Assembly (NCBI GenBank): GCA_002482965.1
Contig: DLGZ01000021.1
Location: 42,299 to 106,298, forward strand
Length of the DNA stretch: 64,000 bases
Source of the DNA: Verrucomicrobiaceae bacterium UBA7681
GTDB taxonomy: Bacteria > Verrucomicrobiota > Verrucomicrobiia > Verrucomicrobiales > Verrucomicrobiaceae
Reading direction: 5' to 3'
In this document: piece after piece, positions 45,171-54,405 of the stretch
Layout of the letters: the number at the start of each line of letters is the position of its first letter
Numbering within the stretch: position 1 is the stretch's first letter
Position numbers and translations under genes: made by a program
The notes under the pieces: model-generated
What the model saw: the letters and a program-made list of their open reading frames with translations, nothing else
The model's database searches: none
Told to the model about the DNA's origin: nothing

Positions 45171-46421
45171 ATGAAACTTTCCTCTCTTTTTCTCTCTTTT
45201 TTAATTTGTTTCCAGTTGCCCGCGAGCGGCGCAACGGAGCCCGTCTCAGTCAACTCCCTCGTTCTCAAGGCTCTCGCCACGCACCCTGAATTGCGCTATT
45301 ACGAGGCTGAAATCGATGTCGCTCAAGGGGGTAAAACCAAGGCGGGTGAGATTAAAAATCCTGACATGATGGTCGGGGTCGGCAACTGGCATATACGCGA
45401 TCTCGCCACGGGCGCAGTCACCGATGGTCCCACCTGGGCGGTGCAGCTCACGCAGACCTTCGACTGGCCCGGGCGCCTCTCCTTGCGCAAGGCCATTGCA
45501 CAAAAAGACATTGAGCTGGCCCAGCTTGGGGTTGCCCAATTTCGCGCTGCGCTTGCCGGGCGGGTGCGGACCATTTCGTGGAAGCTGCTTGCCGCCCAGG
45601 AGCAGACACGTGCCTCTGAGGAAGTGGCAAAACGCTTTCAATCCCTCGCATCCGTGTTGCTGCAGCGTGACCCCGCCGGTGCCGCGCCGCGCCTGGAAGC
45701 ACGCATCATTCAGGCCAGCGCACTCACTCTCGGCGCGGATGCCACCCTGGCGCGCAATGAACTTGCCGCCGCCCGCTTTGAGCTGAACCAGCTTCTTGGT
45801 GAAAAAGCCGAGCATCCGCTGGAGCTGCGCATGGAAAATCTCGTCCTAAATCCGCCGCCTCCGCTTGAGTTTTTGCTTGCCGAGGCACGCCGCAAAAACT
45901 TCGCGCTGCGCGCCCGCTTCATTGATGTCGAGCAGCAGGGGTACCATGTGGAGCTTGCCAAAAACGAGCGCTGGCCTTCCATCACCGTGCAGCCTTACAT
46001 TCAAAAGCAGACCTCGTTCACGCGGGAAACTCAGTTGGGAATTGGTGTTTCCATTCCGCTGCCATTGTGGAACCGCAACAAGGGGGCCATCGACGCCGCG
46101 AAAGCCAAGGAGGTGCAGGCGGAGGTCATGCTCACAGCTCAGATGCGCCTGCTCGAGCGTGACGTCGCCGCTCAGGAAGCTCACTACCGCATCCACACCG
46201 AGGAGCTTGCCAAATGGCCGGCGGACACTCTGGAAAGCTTCCGCAAGGCGGCTGCAGAAGCCGATGAGCACTATCGTCTGGGAGCGTTGCCGTTGGCAAC
46301 GTATACAGAGCTGCAGCGTCAGTACATCGCCTCCGTCAAGGCGGTGCTCACCTCGCAGCTCGGAGCCGTGGAATCACGCCTGCAGCTTGAGCAGCTCACT
46401 GGCAGCCCTCTGGCTAAGTAA
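45171..46421 (+). CDS. Second CzcC/TolC-like outer-membrane efflux protein
   Basis: A 416-residue OEP family protein. Start at 45171 gives the signal peptide MKLSSLFLSFLICFQLPASGA. Typical OEP features include NPDMMVGVGNWHI near the N-terminus, QLTQTFDWPGRLSLRKAIAQ before the first coiled coil, and IPLPLWNRNKGAIDAAKA in the second repeat. It is clearly divergent from the first channel in the window. The RND gene follows after 36 bp with no adaptor gene between. Confidence 0.9.
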   Translation: MKLSSLFLSFLICFQLPASGATEPVSVNSLVLKALATHPELRYYEAEIDVAQGGKTKAGEIKNPDMMVGVGNWHIRDLATGAVTDGPTWAVQLTQTFDWPGRLSLRKAIAQKDIELAQLGVAQFRAALAGRVRTISWKLLAAQEQTRASEEVAKRFQSLASVLLQRDPAGAAPRLEARIIQASALTLGADATLARNELAAARFELNQLLGEKAEHPLELRMENLVLNPPPPLEFLLAEARRKNFALRARFIDVEQQGYHVELAKNERWPSITVQPYIQKQTSFTRETQLGIGVSIPLPLWNRNKGAIDAAKAKEVQAEVMLTAQMRLLERDVAAQEAHYRIHTEELAKWPADTLESFRKAAAEADEHYRLGALPLATYTELQRQYIASVKAVLTSQLGAVESRLQLEQLTGSPLAK

Positions 46422-46457
46422 GCATCGTCGCATTTTTGCACCCCAACTTTTGCGGCC

Positions 46458-49400
46458 ATGCTCAATTTCATTCTCGAATTCTCTGTCCGTCAGCGTGCCC
46501 TCGTGCTGCTGGGGGCCTTCGGCCTGCTCGCTGCCGGCCTGCTATCACTCATGGTCCTGCCCATCGATGCGGTGCCGGATCTCACCGGCCCGCAGGTGCA
46601 GGTAAATGTCGCCGTGCCCTCACTCGCTCCGGAGGAATCCGAGCGCGCCGTCACTCGCCCCATCGAAATGGCCCTCTCCGGCATGCCGGGTGTGAAGGAT
46701 TCGCGTTCACTCACGAAATTCGGCCTCAGCCAGGTCACGGTCGAGTTTGAAGACGGCACGGATATTTTCCGCGCACGCCAGCTCGTGACCGAACGCCTAT
46801 CCGCAGTGATGCGTGATCTGCCAGCCGGCAGCGCGCTCAGTCTCGCCCCCATCAGCACCGGGCTCGGCGAAATTTTCTATTACACGCTGCATTGGAAGAA
46901 GGGGGCCAAGGAAAAACCCGCGGATGTACAAGAAGGACTCATGCGTCTCTGGGAGACGCATGAATACATCGTGAAGCCGCATCTGCGCGTCGTTCAGGGC
47001 GTGGCGGAGATCAACAGTAGTGGAGGCCATCAGCGGCAGGTAACGGTAGAGCCGATGCTGGATAAATTGAAGGCAGCCAACATGACGTTTGGCGAGCTTG
47101 CCGACATCATTCGTGGCAACGTCGAAAATTCCGGCGGCGGCGTCATCAGCCGTGATGGTGAGCAGCTCACCATCCGCACGGTCGGTCGCGTGAGCACAGC
47201 TGAGGAGATTGCCAAACTTCCCATCAAGTTTGGCGCCGCCATCGCGCCGCTGCGGGTGCAGGACGTTGCCAAGGTGCAGTGGGGCTCAGGCTTTCGCGGC
47301 GGTGCCGCCACCATGGACGGCGAAGAAGTGGTGCTGGGAACCGTGATGATGCTCATGGGCGAGAATGCCCGGGTTGTCTGCCATCGTGTGGCGCCACGTC
47401 TCGAAGAATTGCGTGATAAACTGCCTCCAGGCATGGATGTCACCGTCGTGTTTGAGCGTTCCGACCTTGTCGAGGCCACCGTAAATACCGTGGAGAAAAA
47501 TCTCGTCGAAGGCGCTGTGCTCGTCATCGTCGTGCTGCTTGTTTTGCTTGGAAACTGGCGTGCGGCGCTCATCGTAGCCCTTGCCATTCCGCTTTCCTTC
47601 CTCTTTGCCATCTGCGGCATGGTGCAGGGCGGCTGGTCTGGCAACTTGATGAGCTTGGGCGCGGTTGATTTCGGCCTCATCATTGATGGTGCCGTGGTCA
47701 TGGTTGAAAACATCGTCCGCAGGCTCGGGCTCAAGCAGCATCACCTCGGACGCATTCTCACCAGCGAGGAACGCTCGCGCGAAGTGCTCGCCGGCAGCAA
47801 GCAGATGGCCAGCCCCATGTTCTTTGGGGTGCTCATCATCACCATTGTTTATCTGCCGATCCTCACCCTCACTGGCATCGAGGGGAAAATGTTCCGCCCC
47901 ATGGCGGTCACGGTGATTTTTGCGCTCGCCGGAGCCCTGCTGCTGGCGCTGACACTCATGCCCGCGATGTGCTCGTTCTTCCTCGGTGGCAACGTCGCCG
48001 AGAAGGAAAACTGGATCATCGCCGGACTCAACCGCGTGTTTCAGCCCATGCTACGTGCGGTCATTAAACTGCGCTGGCTCGTTGTGATGGCTGCCATGGG
48101 TTTCTTCGCCTTCTGCGGCTGGCGCTTCACCACGCTCGGCGCGGAGTTTGTGCCCAAGCTCGATGAAGGTTCCATCGCCATGATGGCCTATCGCAAGGTG
48201 GGCATGAACCTGACGGAATCGCTGAGCCAGGATCTCGCGATCGGAAAATTCCTGCGTGAAAAATTCCCGCAGATCACCCGCTTTTACTCGCGCATCGGCA
48301 CCAGCGAAGTGGCTACTGATCCCATGCCGCCGAATGAGACGGACATGTACGTGTTCTATACGCCGCTCTCCGAATGGCCCCAGGGGCCGGGCCTTCCCAG
48401 AACCAAAGAGGAGCTCATCCACGCCATTGATGAAGAAGTGAACAAGGTGTACCCCGATCAAAACTTCGAGTTCGGGCAGCCCATCGAAACGCGCTTCAAT
48501 GAGATGATGGAAGGCACCAAGGCGGAACTCGCCGTGCGAATTTATGGCATCGATTTTGATGTGCTGGAAAAGCTCGCGTTGCAGATCAAGGACATCCTCA
48601 ACGCAACACCTGGTGGCGATGCCGAACTCGAAACCGATGGTCGCCCCAGCACGGTCATTCTTCAGGTGAAACGTGACATTCTCACCAAATACGACATCCC
48701 GCTCACCGAGGTGAACCGCACCGTCTCCGCCGGCCTCGGCGGTGAGGTCGCCGGTCAGGTCGTTGAGGGTATTCGCAGGCGCGACATCGTTGTTCGTCTG
48801 CCGGAGGTGGAACGTTCGAAGGAGGAGATGATGAAGGGGCTGCCGATCCGGGTCGGCGACTTTGGGATGCTCACGCTTGGAGACGTGGTGGACATTCACA
48901 CCGAAAAAACCGTGGAACCCATCCGCCACAGCCGCACCCAGCGCAGGGCAGCGTTGCTCGTCGGTGTGAAGGGCCGGGACATGGAAGGTTTCGTCAACGA
49001 AGCGAGCGCACGCATCAAACAAGAAGTGACCTTCCCTGAGGGCTACAGCTTCGAGTTTGGCGGGACCTTTGAAAATCTGCAGGAAGCCCGCGCCCGTCTG
49101 GTCATCGTGGTGCCCACCGCCTTGGCGCTCATTTTGATGCTCATCTTCTTCGCCTTCGGCAGCATCCGTCAGACCTTGCTCGTCGCCACTGGTATCCCGC
49201 TTGCCTTGACCGGCGGCATCATCGCTCTTGAACTGCGCGGCATGCCCTTCAGCATCACTGCTGCAGTCGGGTTCATTGCACTCAGCGGCGTTGCTGTCTT
49301 GAACGGACTCGTGCTGGTCAACTACTTCAACGAACTGCGTGAGGAAGGCATGAGCGTCCGTGATGCGGTGCTCAACGGCGTCGCCACACGATTGCGACCC

Positions 49401-49589
49401 GTCATGATGACGGCGCTCGTCGCCGCGCTCGGTTTCGTGCCCATGGCCCTCGCCCATGGGGCTGGAGCTGAGGTTCAGCGTCCGCTGGCCACCGTCGTCA
49501 TCGGCGGTATCATCAGCTCCACATTGCTCACACTGCTGTTGCTGCCGATGCTCTATGACTGGATCGAGCGTCAGCCTAAAAAAGAGTGA
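46458..49589 (+). CDS. Second heavy-metal RND efflux pump
   Basis: A 1043-residue HME-RND protein. The relay motif DFGLIIDGAVVMVEN has D404, D410 and E417 in the divalent-type arrangement. Porter-domain and C-terminal GFIALSGVAVLNGLVLV motifs are intact. It is a diverged paralogue of the first pump. No adaptor gene accompanies it, so it must borrow one, possibly the lipoprotein encoded at 40120. Its stop abuts the convergent DUF1501 stop with no bases between (TGA|TCA). Confidence 0.92.
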   Translation: MLNFILEFSVRQRALVLLGAFGLLAAGLLSLMVLPIDAVPDLTGPQVQVNVAVPSLAPEESERAVTRPIEMALSGMPGVKDSRSLTKFGLSQVTVEFEDGTDIFRARQLVTERLSAVMRDLPAGSALSLAPISTGLGEIFYYTLHWKKGAKEKPADVQEGLMRLWETHEYIVKPHLRVVQGVAEINSSGGHQRQVTVEPMLDKLKAANMTFGELADIIRGNVENSGGGVISRDGEQLTIRTVGRVSTAEEIAKLPIKFGAAIAPLRVQDVAKVQWGSGFRGGAATMDGEEVVLGTVMMLMGENARVVCHRVAPRLEELRDKLPPGMDVTVVFERSDLVEATVNTVEKNLVEGAVLVIVVLLVLLGNWRAALIVALAIPLSFLFAICGMVQGGWSGNLMSLGAVDFGLIIDGAVVMVENIVRRLGLKQHHLGRILTSEERSREVLAGSKQMASPMFFGVLIITIVYLPILTLTGIEGKMFRPMAVTVIFALAGALLLALTLMPAMCSFFLGGNVAEKENWIIAGLNRVFQPMLRAVIKLRWLVVMAAMGFFAFCGWRFTTLGAEFVPKLDEGSIAMMAYRKVGMNLTESLSQDLAIGKFLREKFPQITRFYSRIGTSEVATDPMPPNETDMYVFYTPLSEWPQGPGLPRTKEELIHAIDEEVNKVYPDQNFEFGQPIETRFNEMMEGTKAELAVRIYGIDFDVLEKLALQIKDILNATPGGDAELETDGRPSTVILQVKRDILTKYDIPLTEVNRTVSAGLGGEVAGQVVEGIRRRDIVVRLPEVERSKEEMMKGLPIRVGDFGMLTLGDVVDIHTEKTVEPIRHSRTQRRAALLVGVKGRDMEGFVNEASARIKQEVTFPEGYSFEFGGTFENLQEARARLVIVVPTALALILMLIFFAFGSIRQTLLVATGIPLALTGGIIALELRGMPFSITAAVGFIALSGVAVLNGLVLVNYFNELREEGMSVRDAVLNGVATRLRPVMMTALVAALGFVPMALAHGAGAEVQRPLATVVIGGIISSTLLTLLLLPMLYDWIERQPKKE

Positions 49590-50888
49590 TCAGATCAGCG
49601 CCGCAATCGGCACGCCGCGCTTGGCTCCGGTGCCGCCATAGATGCTGAAACTACCGCCGTTTCCTGCGGCGATGGTTTCCTGTGGCGGCACGCCAAGCAG
49701 CGCACCGATGGTGGCGTGAAAGTCGAGAACTGTGACCGGATTTTCAATCACTTGAGTTCCAGTTGCATCGGTCTTGCCATAAGCCTGGCCGCCTTTGACG
49801 CCGCCGCCAGCGATGAACGATGAAAATGCGATGGGGTGGTGCCCGCGTCCGGTCCCCTCGATCTTGGGGCCGCGGCCAAACTCAGTGGTGAGCACCACCA
49901 GCGTGCTTTCCAGCAGGCCGAGTGTCTCCAGATCTTCCAGCAAGGTGGCAACCGCATTGTCCACACGGCTGGAGAGGTATTCAACCTGCGCAAAGTTGTC
50001 CGAATGCGTGTCCCAGCCACCGAGTTCGATCTCGACGAATTTGGTGCCGCGCTCGACGAGCCTGCGCGCGAGCAGAATCCCCCGGCCAAAGTCATCGTTG
50101 CCGTAGTCTTCCGCCAGCTTGCTTTTTTCCTGCGTGATGTCGAAGGCATCAAGGTCCTTGCTTGTCATGAGCTTGATGGCATCGGCATAGACATCGGCAT
50201 GCGCTTTGACATCGGCCATGGGGTAGCGCGAGAGGAAGTCGCGGTTGAGTGTTTCAGCGAGGCCGCTGCGTTTGCGCAGATTGGTCATGGAGTCGCCGTT
50301 TTGCAGCAGGGTGTGTTCAAGTCCCTTGCTGGCATCCAGCACCGGGACAGGCGCATATCGTGCATCCATGAACCCGCTGCCAGGATGCCCCGCGAGACCG
50401 GCGAGGCGGATGTAAGGCGGCAGGGTGGAATGCCCCTGCGTGACCTGCCGCGCCACCCAAGATCCGAGCGCCGGATGGCGCAGGGTTGCGGACACCTCGT
50501 AACCCGTGAGCACTTTGTACATGCCCTGTTCGTGTGCGCCCTGCGTGTGATGCATGGAGCGCACCACCGCGAGTTTTTTGCCATGCTCCGCCAGTTTGGG
50601 AAAGTAGCTGGAGATGAGCAGATCATCGGCCTTGGTCTTGATGGTTTTCACCGGGCCCTGATGACCGGCTGGCGCATCGGGCTTGGTATCGAAGGTGTCG
50701 ATGTGGCTCATGCCACCGCGCATGTTGAGATAGATGACGTGGCTGGCAAATTTGGCCGTGCTACTCGATTCCAAAGCCCGTGCGAGCCCCAAGGGCGGCA
50801 CCAAACTGACGCCGAGGCAGGTGCGGGCCATGCGCGTGATGAATTCACGGCGGGAGACGCCATCTAGCTGATTCAAGGAGTGCTTCAT
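49590..50888 (-). CDS. DUF1501 family protein with Tat signal
   Basis: A 432-residue DUF1501 protein of the sulfatase/alkaline-phosphatase-like superfamily, common in PVC bacteria and nearly always paired with DUF1549/DUF1553 proteins, as here. The twin-arginine motif SRREFI (about 12-17) predicts folded export. Superfamily motifs include NMRGGMSHIDTFD, ELGGWDTHSDN and VVLTTEFGRGP. The substrate is unknown. The upstream cytochrome-type gene ends 14 bp before its start, so the two are one operon. Confidence 0.9.
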   Translation of the reverse strand: MKHSLNQLDGVSRREFITRMARTCLGVSLVPPLGLARALESSSTAKFASHVIYLNMRGGMSHIDTFDTKPDAPAGHQGPVKTIKTKADDLLISSYFPKLAEHGKKLAVVRSMHHTQGAHEQGMYKVLTGYEVSATLRHPALGSWVARQVTQGHSTLPPYIRLAGLAGHPGSGFMDARYAPVPVLDASKGLEHTLLQNGDSMTNLRKRSGLAETLNRDFLSRYPMADVKAHADVYADAIKLMTSKDLDAFDITQEKSKLAEDYGNDDFGRGILLARRLVERGTKFVEIELGGWDTHSDNFAQVEYLSSRVDNAVATLLEDLETLGLLESTLVVLTTEFGRGPKIEGTGRGHHPIAFSSFIAGGGVKGGQAYGKTDATGTQVIENPVTVLDFHATIGALLGVPPQETIAAGNGGSFSIYGGTGAKRGVPIAALI

Positions 50889-50902
50889 AAAAGAGAGAGC
50901 GG

Positions 50903-53755
50903 TTATTTTTGAAACATGAACTCGGCGGTGGAAAGCAGGGTGCGGGCAAGCGCTTTGGCATTGCGCGTGTCTCCCAAGGCTTCCTTGCAGGCGTCGAGTT
51001 CGGCCTGCGTCGGCTCACGTGTCAGCACGGCCAGGAAGGCACCACGCGCGACTTCAGTGACATTGTTGAGACCGCGCAGGCTGTCGGATAACGGACTGCC
51101 GGAACGCGCGACATGGTCGAAGAAATCACTGTTTAGCATGAGCAGCGCCTGCGGCACCGTGGAGGAACTCCACGCATCACCCATGAAGTCGCGGTTGCCC
51201 TGGCCGAACATGCGCAGGAAGTGACCATCAGGCGTGGGCTGCGGCAGTTCTGAGGCGCGTTCCAGGCCACCACCGGCAAACTCACGCGCCATGTCCTTGC
51301 GCAGGCGCGCACGGCGTTCCTCTACTTGCTTGGCGCGTTCTTCTTTGCTCGCGATTTTGCGTGCCATGGCCGTGACTTCGCTGGTTTTTTTAGCGCCGAC
51401 GGCGGCTTCGAGTTCGGCGACACCGGGAGGATCGAAATTCAGTTTCAAATCGAGATCCTTCACGGCCAGAGACATCATGGAGTCCCATACCTGCTCAGCC
51501 GTCAGACGACGCACCACCGGACCGGGGAAGCGGTACACCTCGGTGGGATCCTGCGGTGGCGGCCCGGCTTCGCGCTGATAGGTCCGGGTGAGGCTGAAGA
51601 TGTGCAGGATCTTCCGCACATCGTATTTCGAATCACGCACGACATTGACGAGATACTGCGCCAGATCAGGGTTGGCGCAGTCGGCGACTTCGCGCACTTG
51701 ATCCACTCTGCCCGCAAACGGCAGGCCGAACATCTTGGCCCACAGGCGGTTGGCCAGCGTGAGAGCGAAGCGCGTGTTATTGGGCGCGGTGACCCATGCG
51801 GCAAGCGTTTCTGCGGGGCGTGCGCCTGCGGGTGGAGATTCGCCGTAGAGCACGGCGGCAGTGAGCAGATCGCCGGGCTTGCCATCCGAGTATTGGTAGT
51901 CGTCCGGCAATTTTGCCTGCTGGCCTTCGCCGTTGACCACGCCTGCACCGCCTGCTGCACGCTGGAGCGCCAGCAGAGCATCCCTGATGCGCTGGTTTTT
52001 CTGCCGCCGTTCGTAGTCCAGTTTGTCCATCGCCATGCGGTCGTAGCGTTCGGCTGCTTCGCGGATCGCCTTGCCAGCGACTTCTCCCACCGCATCCGCT
52101 TTGGAAGCAGTCGTGATGCCGGAGGTCCACGCGAGGAACTGATGGTAATCTTTCCGCGTCCAGCGGCTGTAAGGATGGTCATGGCACTGCGCGCAGGAAA
52201 TCTGCGTGCCAAGAAAGAGCGTGGCCGTGCTCTCGATGTTCGCCGCACGGTTTTCGCCATCGCGCAGGTAATAGCCCGCCGCAGGTGCGCGCCAGCCGTA
52301 GCCTTCGGGGCTGAGCAGTTCGCGCGTCCATTCGTCGAAGGGTTTGTTGTCCCGCACGCTCTGTTTGATCCAGGCGAGATAAAAATCTCCCTGCACGCCT
52401 TCGGCCAGATCGTCTTTGGCGCGCAGCAGATCGCACCAGTAGTTGAACATGTGGCTGACGTGACCGTTGGAGGCCAGCAGTTCATTGATCAGGCGACCGC
52501 GTTTGTCGGTTTCCTTGAGGGCGATAAAACGTTTGGTCTCCCCGCTGGTGGGAATGCGGCCGACGAGGTCCAGATACACGCGGCGCAGCCAGACGAATTC
52601 ATTGGCGACTGGGCGAGCCTCTTCCGCATGCTTGCTCAGGTCTCGTTCGATAAGCTGGTCGATGCGTGCTGCCACGGTCTGAAGTTGGGTGACATCGACG
52701 GCTTCGTTCAGTGTCGAAATCGAAACTTCTTTCGCATGCATGGAGGTCCACGCGCCGAAATTGGCACCTTCTTGGACCCAGCGCCGAATGAGTGCGATTT
52801 CGTCGGCGCTCAGCGGCTTGCCATCGTTGGATGGCGGCATGAGGTCATCGTGGCCGGGTTTGTGAGAAATGGATTTCACCAGCGCACTTTTGGTGGCCTT
52901 GTGTGGCAGTATGAGATTGTCCGTCTGGCTCTTCTCGCGAATGGCTTCGAGATCATCGAGGCGGATGCCGCCTTTCGGCTTCTTCAGTTTGCTGCTGTGG
53001 CATTCAAAGCAGGAGCGCTCCAAAATCGGCAGAATGTGTTTTTCGAAATCGATCTTGGCGGAAGCATCGGGAGTCTCCAAAGGCATGTCGAGTCTCGGTT
53101 TCGAAGCAAGATTCATCGGCGGAATCGCGGCGGTCTCCATCTTCTCTTGCACCGGTGCAGCGACGTTCCCCATGCTGATTGCGGGTGGTGCCACAGGCGC
53201 TGGGGGCGGAGCAGGTTCCGATTTTTTCTCGACGACCATCACGTCGGGTGTCTGCGGACTTGGCGCAGCAGGTGACGGTTGAATCAGAACCGGTTCAGGA
53301 ATCGCAACTTCACGAGGCACAGGTGAGTCCGCGACAATGCGGCCGTACATAATGACATGTTTGCCGGTGCGCTGGGCCACGACAGGCGCAAGGTCGAGCC
53401 GCTGAAACAAATCCGGCCACGCCAGAGTGCCGCCAATGAAGCCGACCAGCACAGCTGCAGCCGCTGTGGTCCAACGGGGCAGGCTGGTAAACCAGCGCCG
53501 CTGGCGACGGCGAATCGTTGCCGCCTCAATGCTGAGCATCAGTTCATCGACTGACGACAGATTGACGCTGGCTTCAATGGCATCTGCAAGCGCTGCGGGC
53601 GTGTCATTTTTTTCCAGCGCTACACGGAGCAATGCGTCCATGCCGAGCTGCTCCTCCAGCTCCTTGAGCGTGATGGGGTCGCTCATCAGAACCTGCCATT
53701 CATGATTGGAGAGCACGCCCTCCAAAGCCTTGTCGATATCTTCGTCGGAGTTCAT
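50903..53755 (-). CDS. Anti-sigma-like N-terminus fused to haem-binding PSCyt1, DUF1549 and DUF1553
   Basis: A 950-residue composite protein. Residues 1-90 are acidic, helical and cytoplasmic, as in ECF anti-sigma factors. A membrane segment follows (about 96-114), then a Pro/Ala-rich linker (150-192). The exported part has a planctomycete-type cytochrome motif, CFECH at 249-253, a DUF1549 domain (about 360-560) with a second CAQCHDHPY motif, and DUF1553 toward the C-terminus. The start at 53755 overlaps the sigma-factor stop by 4 bp (ATGA), so the two proteins are made together. I infer that this protein both restrains the sigma factor and carries the extracytoplasmic redox module. Confidence 0.88.
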   Translation of the reverse strand: MNSDEDIDKALEGVLSNHEWQVLMSDPITLKELEEQLGMDALLRVALEKNDTPAALADAIEASVNLSSVDELMLSIEAATIRRRQRRWFTSLPRWTTAAAAVLVGFIGGTLAWPDLFQRLDLAPVVAQRTGKHVIMYGRIVADSPVPREVAIPEPVLIQPSPAAPSPQTPDVMVVEKKSEPAPPPAPVAPPAISMGNVAAPVQEKMETAAIPPMNLASKPRLDMPLETPDASAKIDFEKHILPILERSCFECHSSKLKKPKGGIRLDDLEAIREKSQTDNLILPHKATKSALVKSISHKPGHDDLMPPSNDGKPLSADEIALIRRWVQEGANFGAWTSMHAKEVSISTLNEAVDVTQLQTVAARIDQLIERDLSKHAEEARPVANEFVWLRRVYLDLVGRIPTSGETKRFIALKETDKRGRLINELLASNGHVSHMFNYWCDLLRAKDDLAEGVQGDFYLAWIKQSVRDNKPFDEWTRELLSPEGYGWRAPAAGYYLRDGENRAANIESTATLFLGTQISCAQCHDHPYSRWTRKDYHQFLAWTSGITTASKADAVGEVAGKAIREAAERYDRMAMDKLDYERRQKNQRIRDALLALQRAAGGAGVVNGEGQQAKLPDDYQYSDGKPGDLLTAAVLYGESPPAGARPAETLAAWVTAPNNTRFALTLANRLWAKMFGLPFAGRVDQVREVADCANPDLAQYLVNVVRDSKYDVRKILHIFSLTRTYQREAGPPPQDPTEVYRFPGPVVRRLTAEQVWDSMMSLAVKDLDLKLNFDPPGVAELEAAVGAKKTSEVTAMARKIASKEERAKQVEERRARLRKDMAREFAGGGLERASELPQPTPDGHFLRMFGQGNRDFMGDAWSSSTVPQALLMLNSDFFDHVARSGSPLSDSLRGLNNVTEVARGAFLAVLTREPTQAELDACKEALGDTRNAKALARTLLSTAEFMFQK

Positions 53756-54327
53756 GCTGTTTTTTGCTCCAGGTGAAGTTCGATGCACTTGCGCAGCTGC
53801 TGGCGTACGCGCATCAGCACGGTGCGCACCGCGAGCGTGCTGCGCCCAGTGCGTTGCGCGATTTCCTCGCAGCTGAGCTGCATCTCGTAGCGCAGATCCA
53901 GGATGGTGCGCTGATGGTGGCGCAGCTTTTCAAGGCAGGTGGCGAGATGATCTGATTCATCACTCACGGGTTTGTCAGAAGCCTCCAGCGCCATTTCCCA
54001 GCGCACCTGTTCGGAGTAGCGCTCGTGTTTGGTGAAGTCACGTGCATACGCTTTCATGCGGTCGCGCAGCAGATTGTAGGCGATGGTTCGCAGCCACGGC
54101 TGCATGGAGCCTTCGGTGAAATCTCCCATGTTTTGATAGGCAAACACAAAGGCGTCATGCGCCACTTCATCGATCAAATCGGGCACCGGTGCCCGCAGGG
54201 CCAAGTAGCCGCGCAATGGCTGCAAATGGCGCTGCATCAGCAGACGAAATGCGGCGTCATCACCGCCCTCGACCTGTCTAGCGAGGGCGGCATCCTGCGG
54301 AGTTTTGGAAGGCGGGAGAGAATCCAT
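53752..54327 (-). CDS. ECF RNA polymerase sigma factor
   Basis: A 191-residue sigma-70 family ECF factor. Region 2 includes DLIDEVAHDAFVFAYQNM and PWLRTIAYNLLRDRMKAY. Region 4 includes LRYEMQLSCEEIAQRTGRST and LAVRTVLMRVRQQLRKCI. It is the first gene of a three-gene operon with the composite cytochrome protein and DUF1501. The coupled downstream gene has an anti-sigma-like N-terminus, so the pair probably acts as a membrane signal switch. Confidence 0.92.
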   Translation of the reverse strand: MDSLPPSKTPQDAALARQVEGGDDAAFRLLMQRHLQPLRGYLALRAPVPDLIDEVAHDAFVFAYQNMGDFTEGSMQPWLRTIAYNLLRDRMKAYARDFTKHERYSEQVRWEMALEASDKPVSDESDHLATCLEKLRHHQRTILDLRYEMQLSCEEIAQRTGRSTLAVRTVLMRVRQQLRKCIELHLEQKTA

Positions 54328-54405
54328 GCACCGTGGATATGGACGCTCGACGGCAAAGTGTGGCAGAAAATTGTTGCTGCTTTTGCAGCGGACTCATCCT
54401 GCTTC

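Noticed and set aside
48051..49457. 468-codon minus-strand frame opposite the second RND gene
   Set aside because: His/Asp/Glu-rich shadow of a hydrophobic RND gene; no homology.
51326..53275. 649-codon plus-strand frame opposite the DUF1549/DUF1553 gene
   Set aside because: Antisense shadow; the minus strand has CxxCH motifs and full domain homology.
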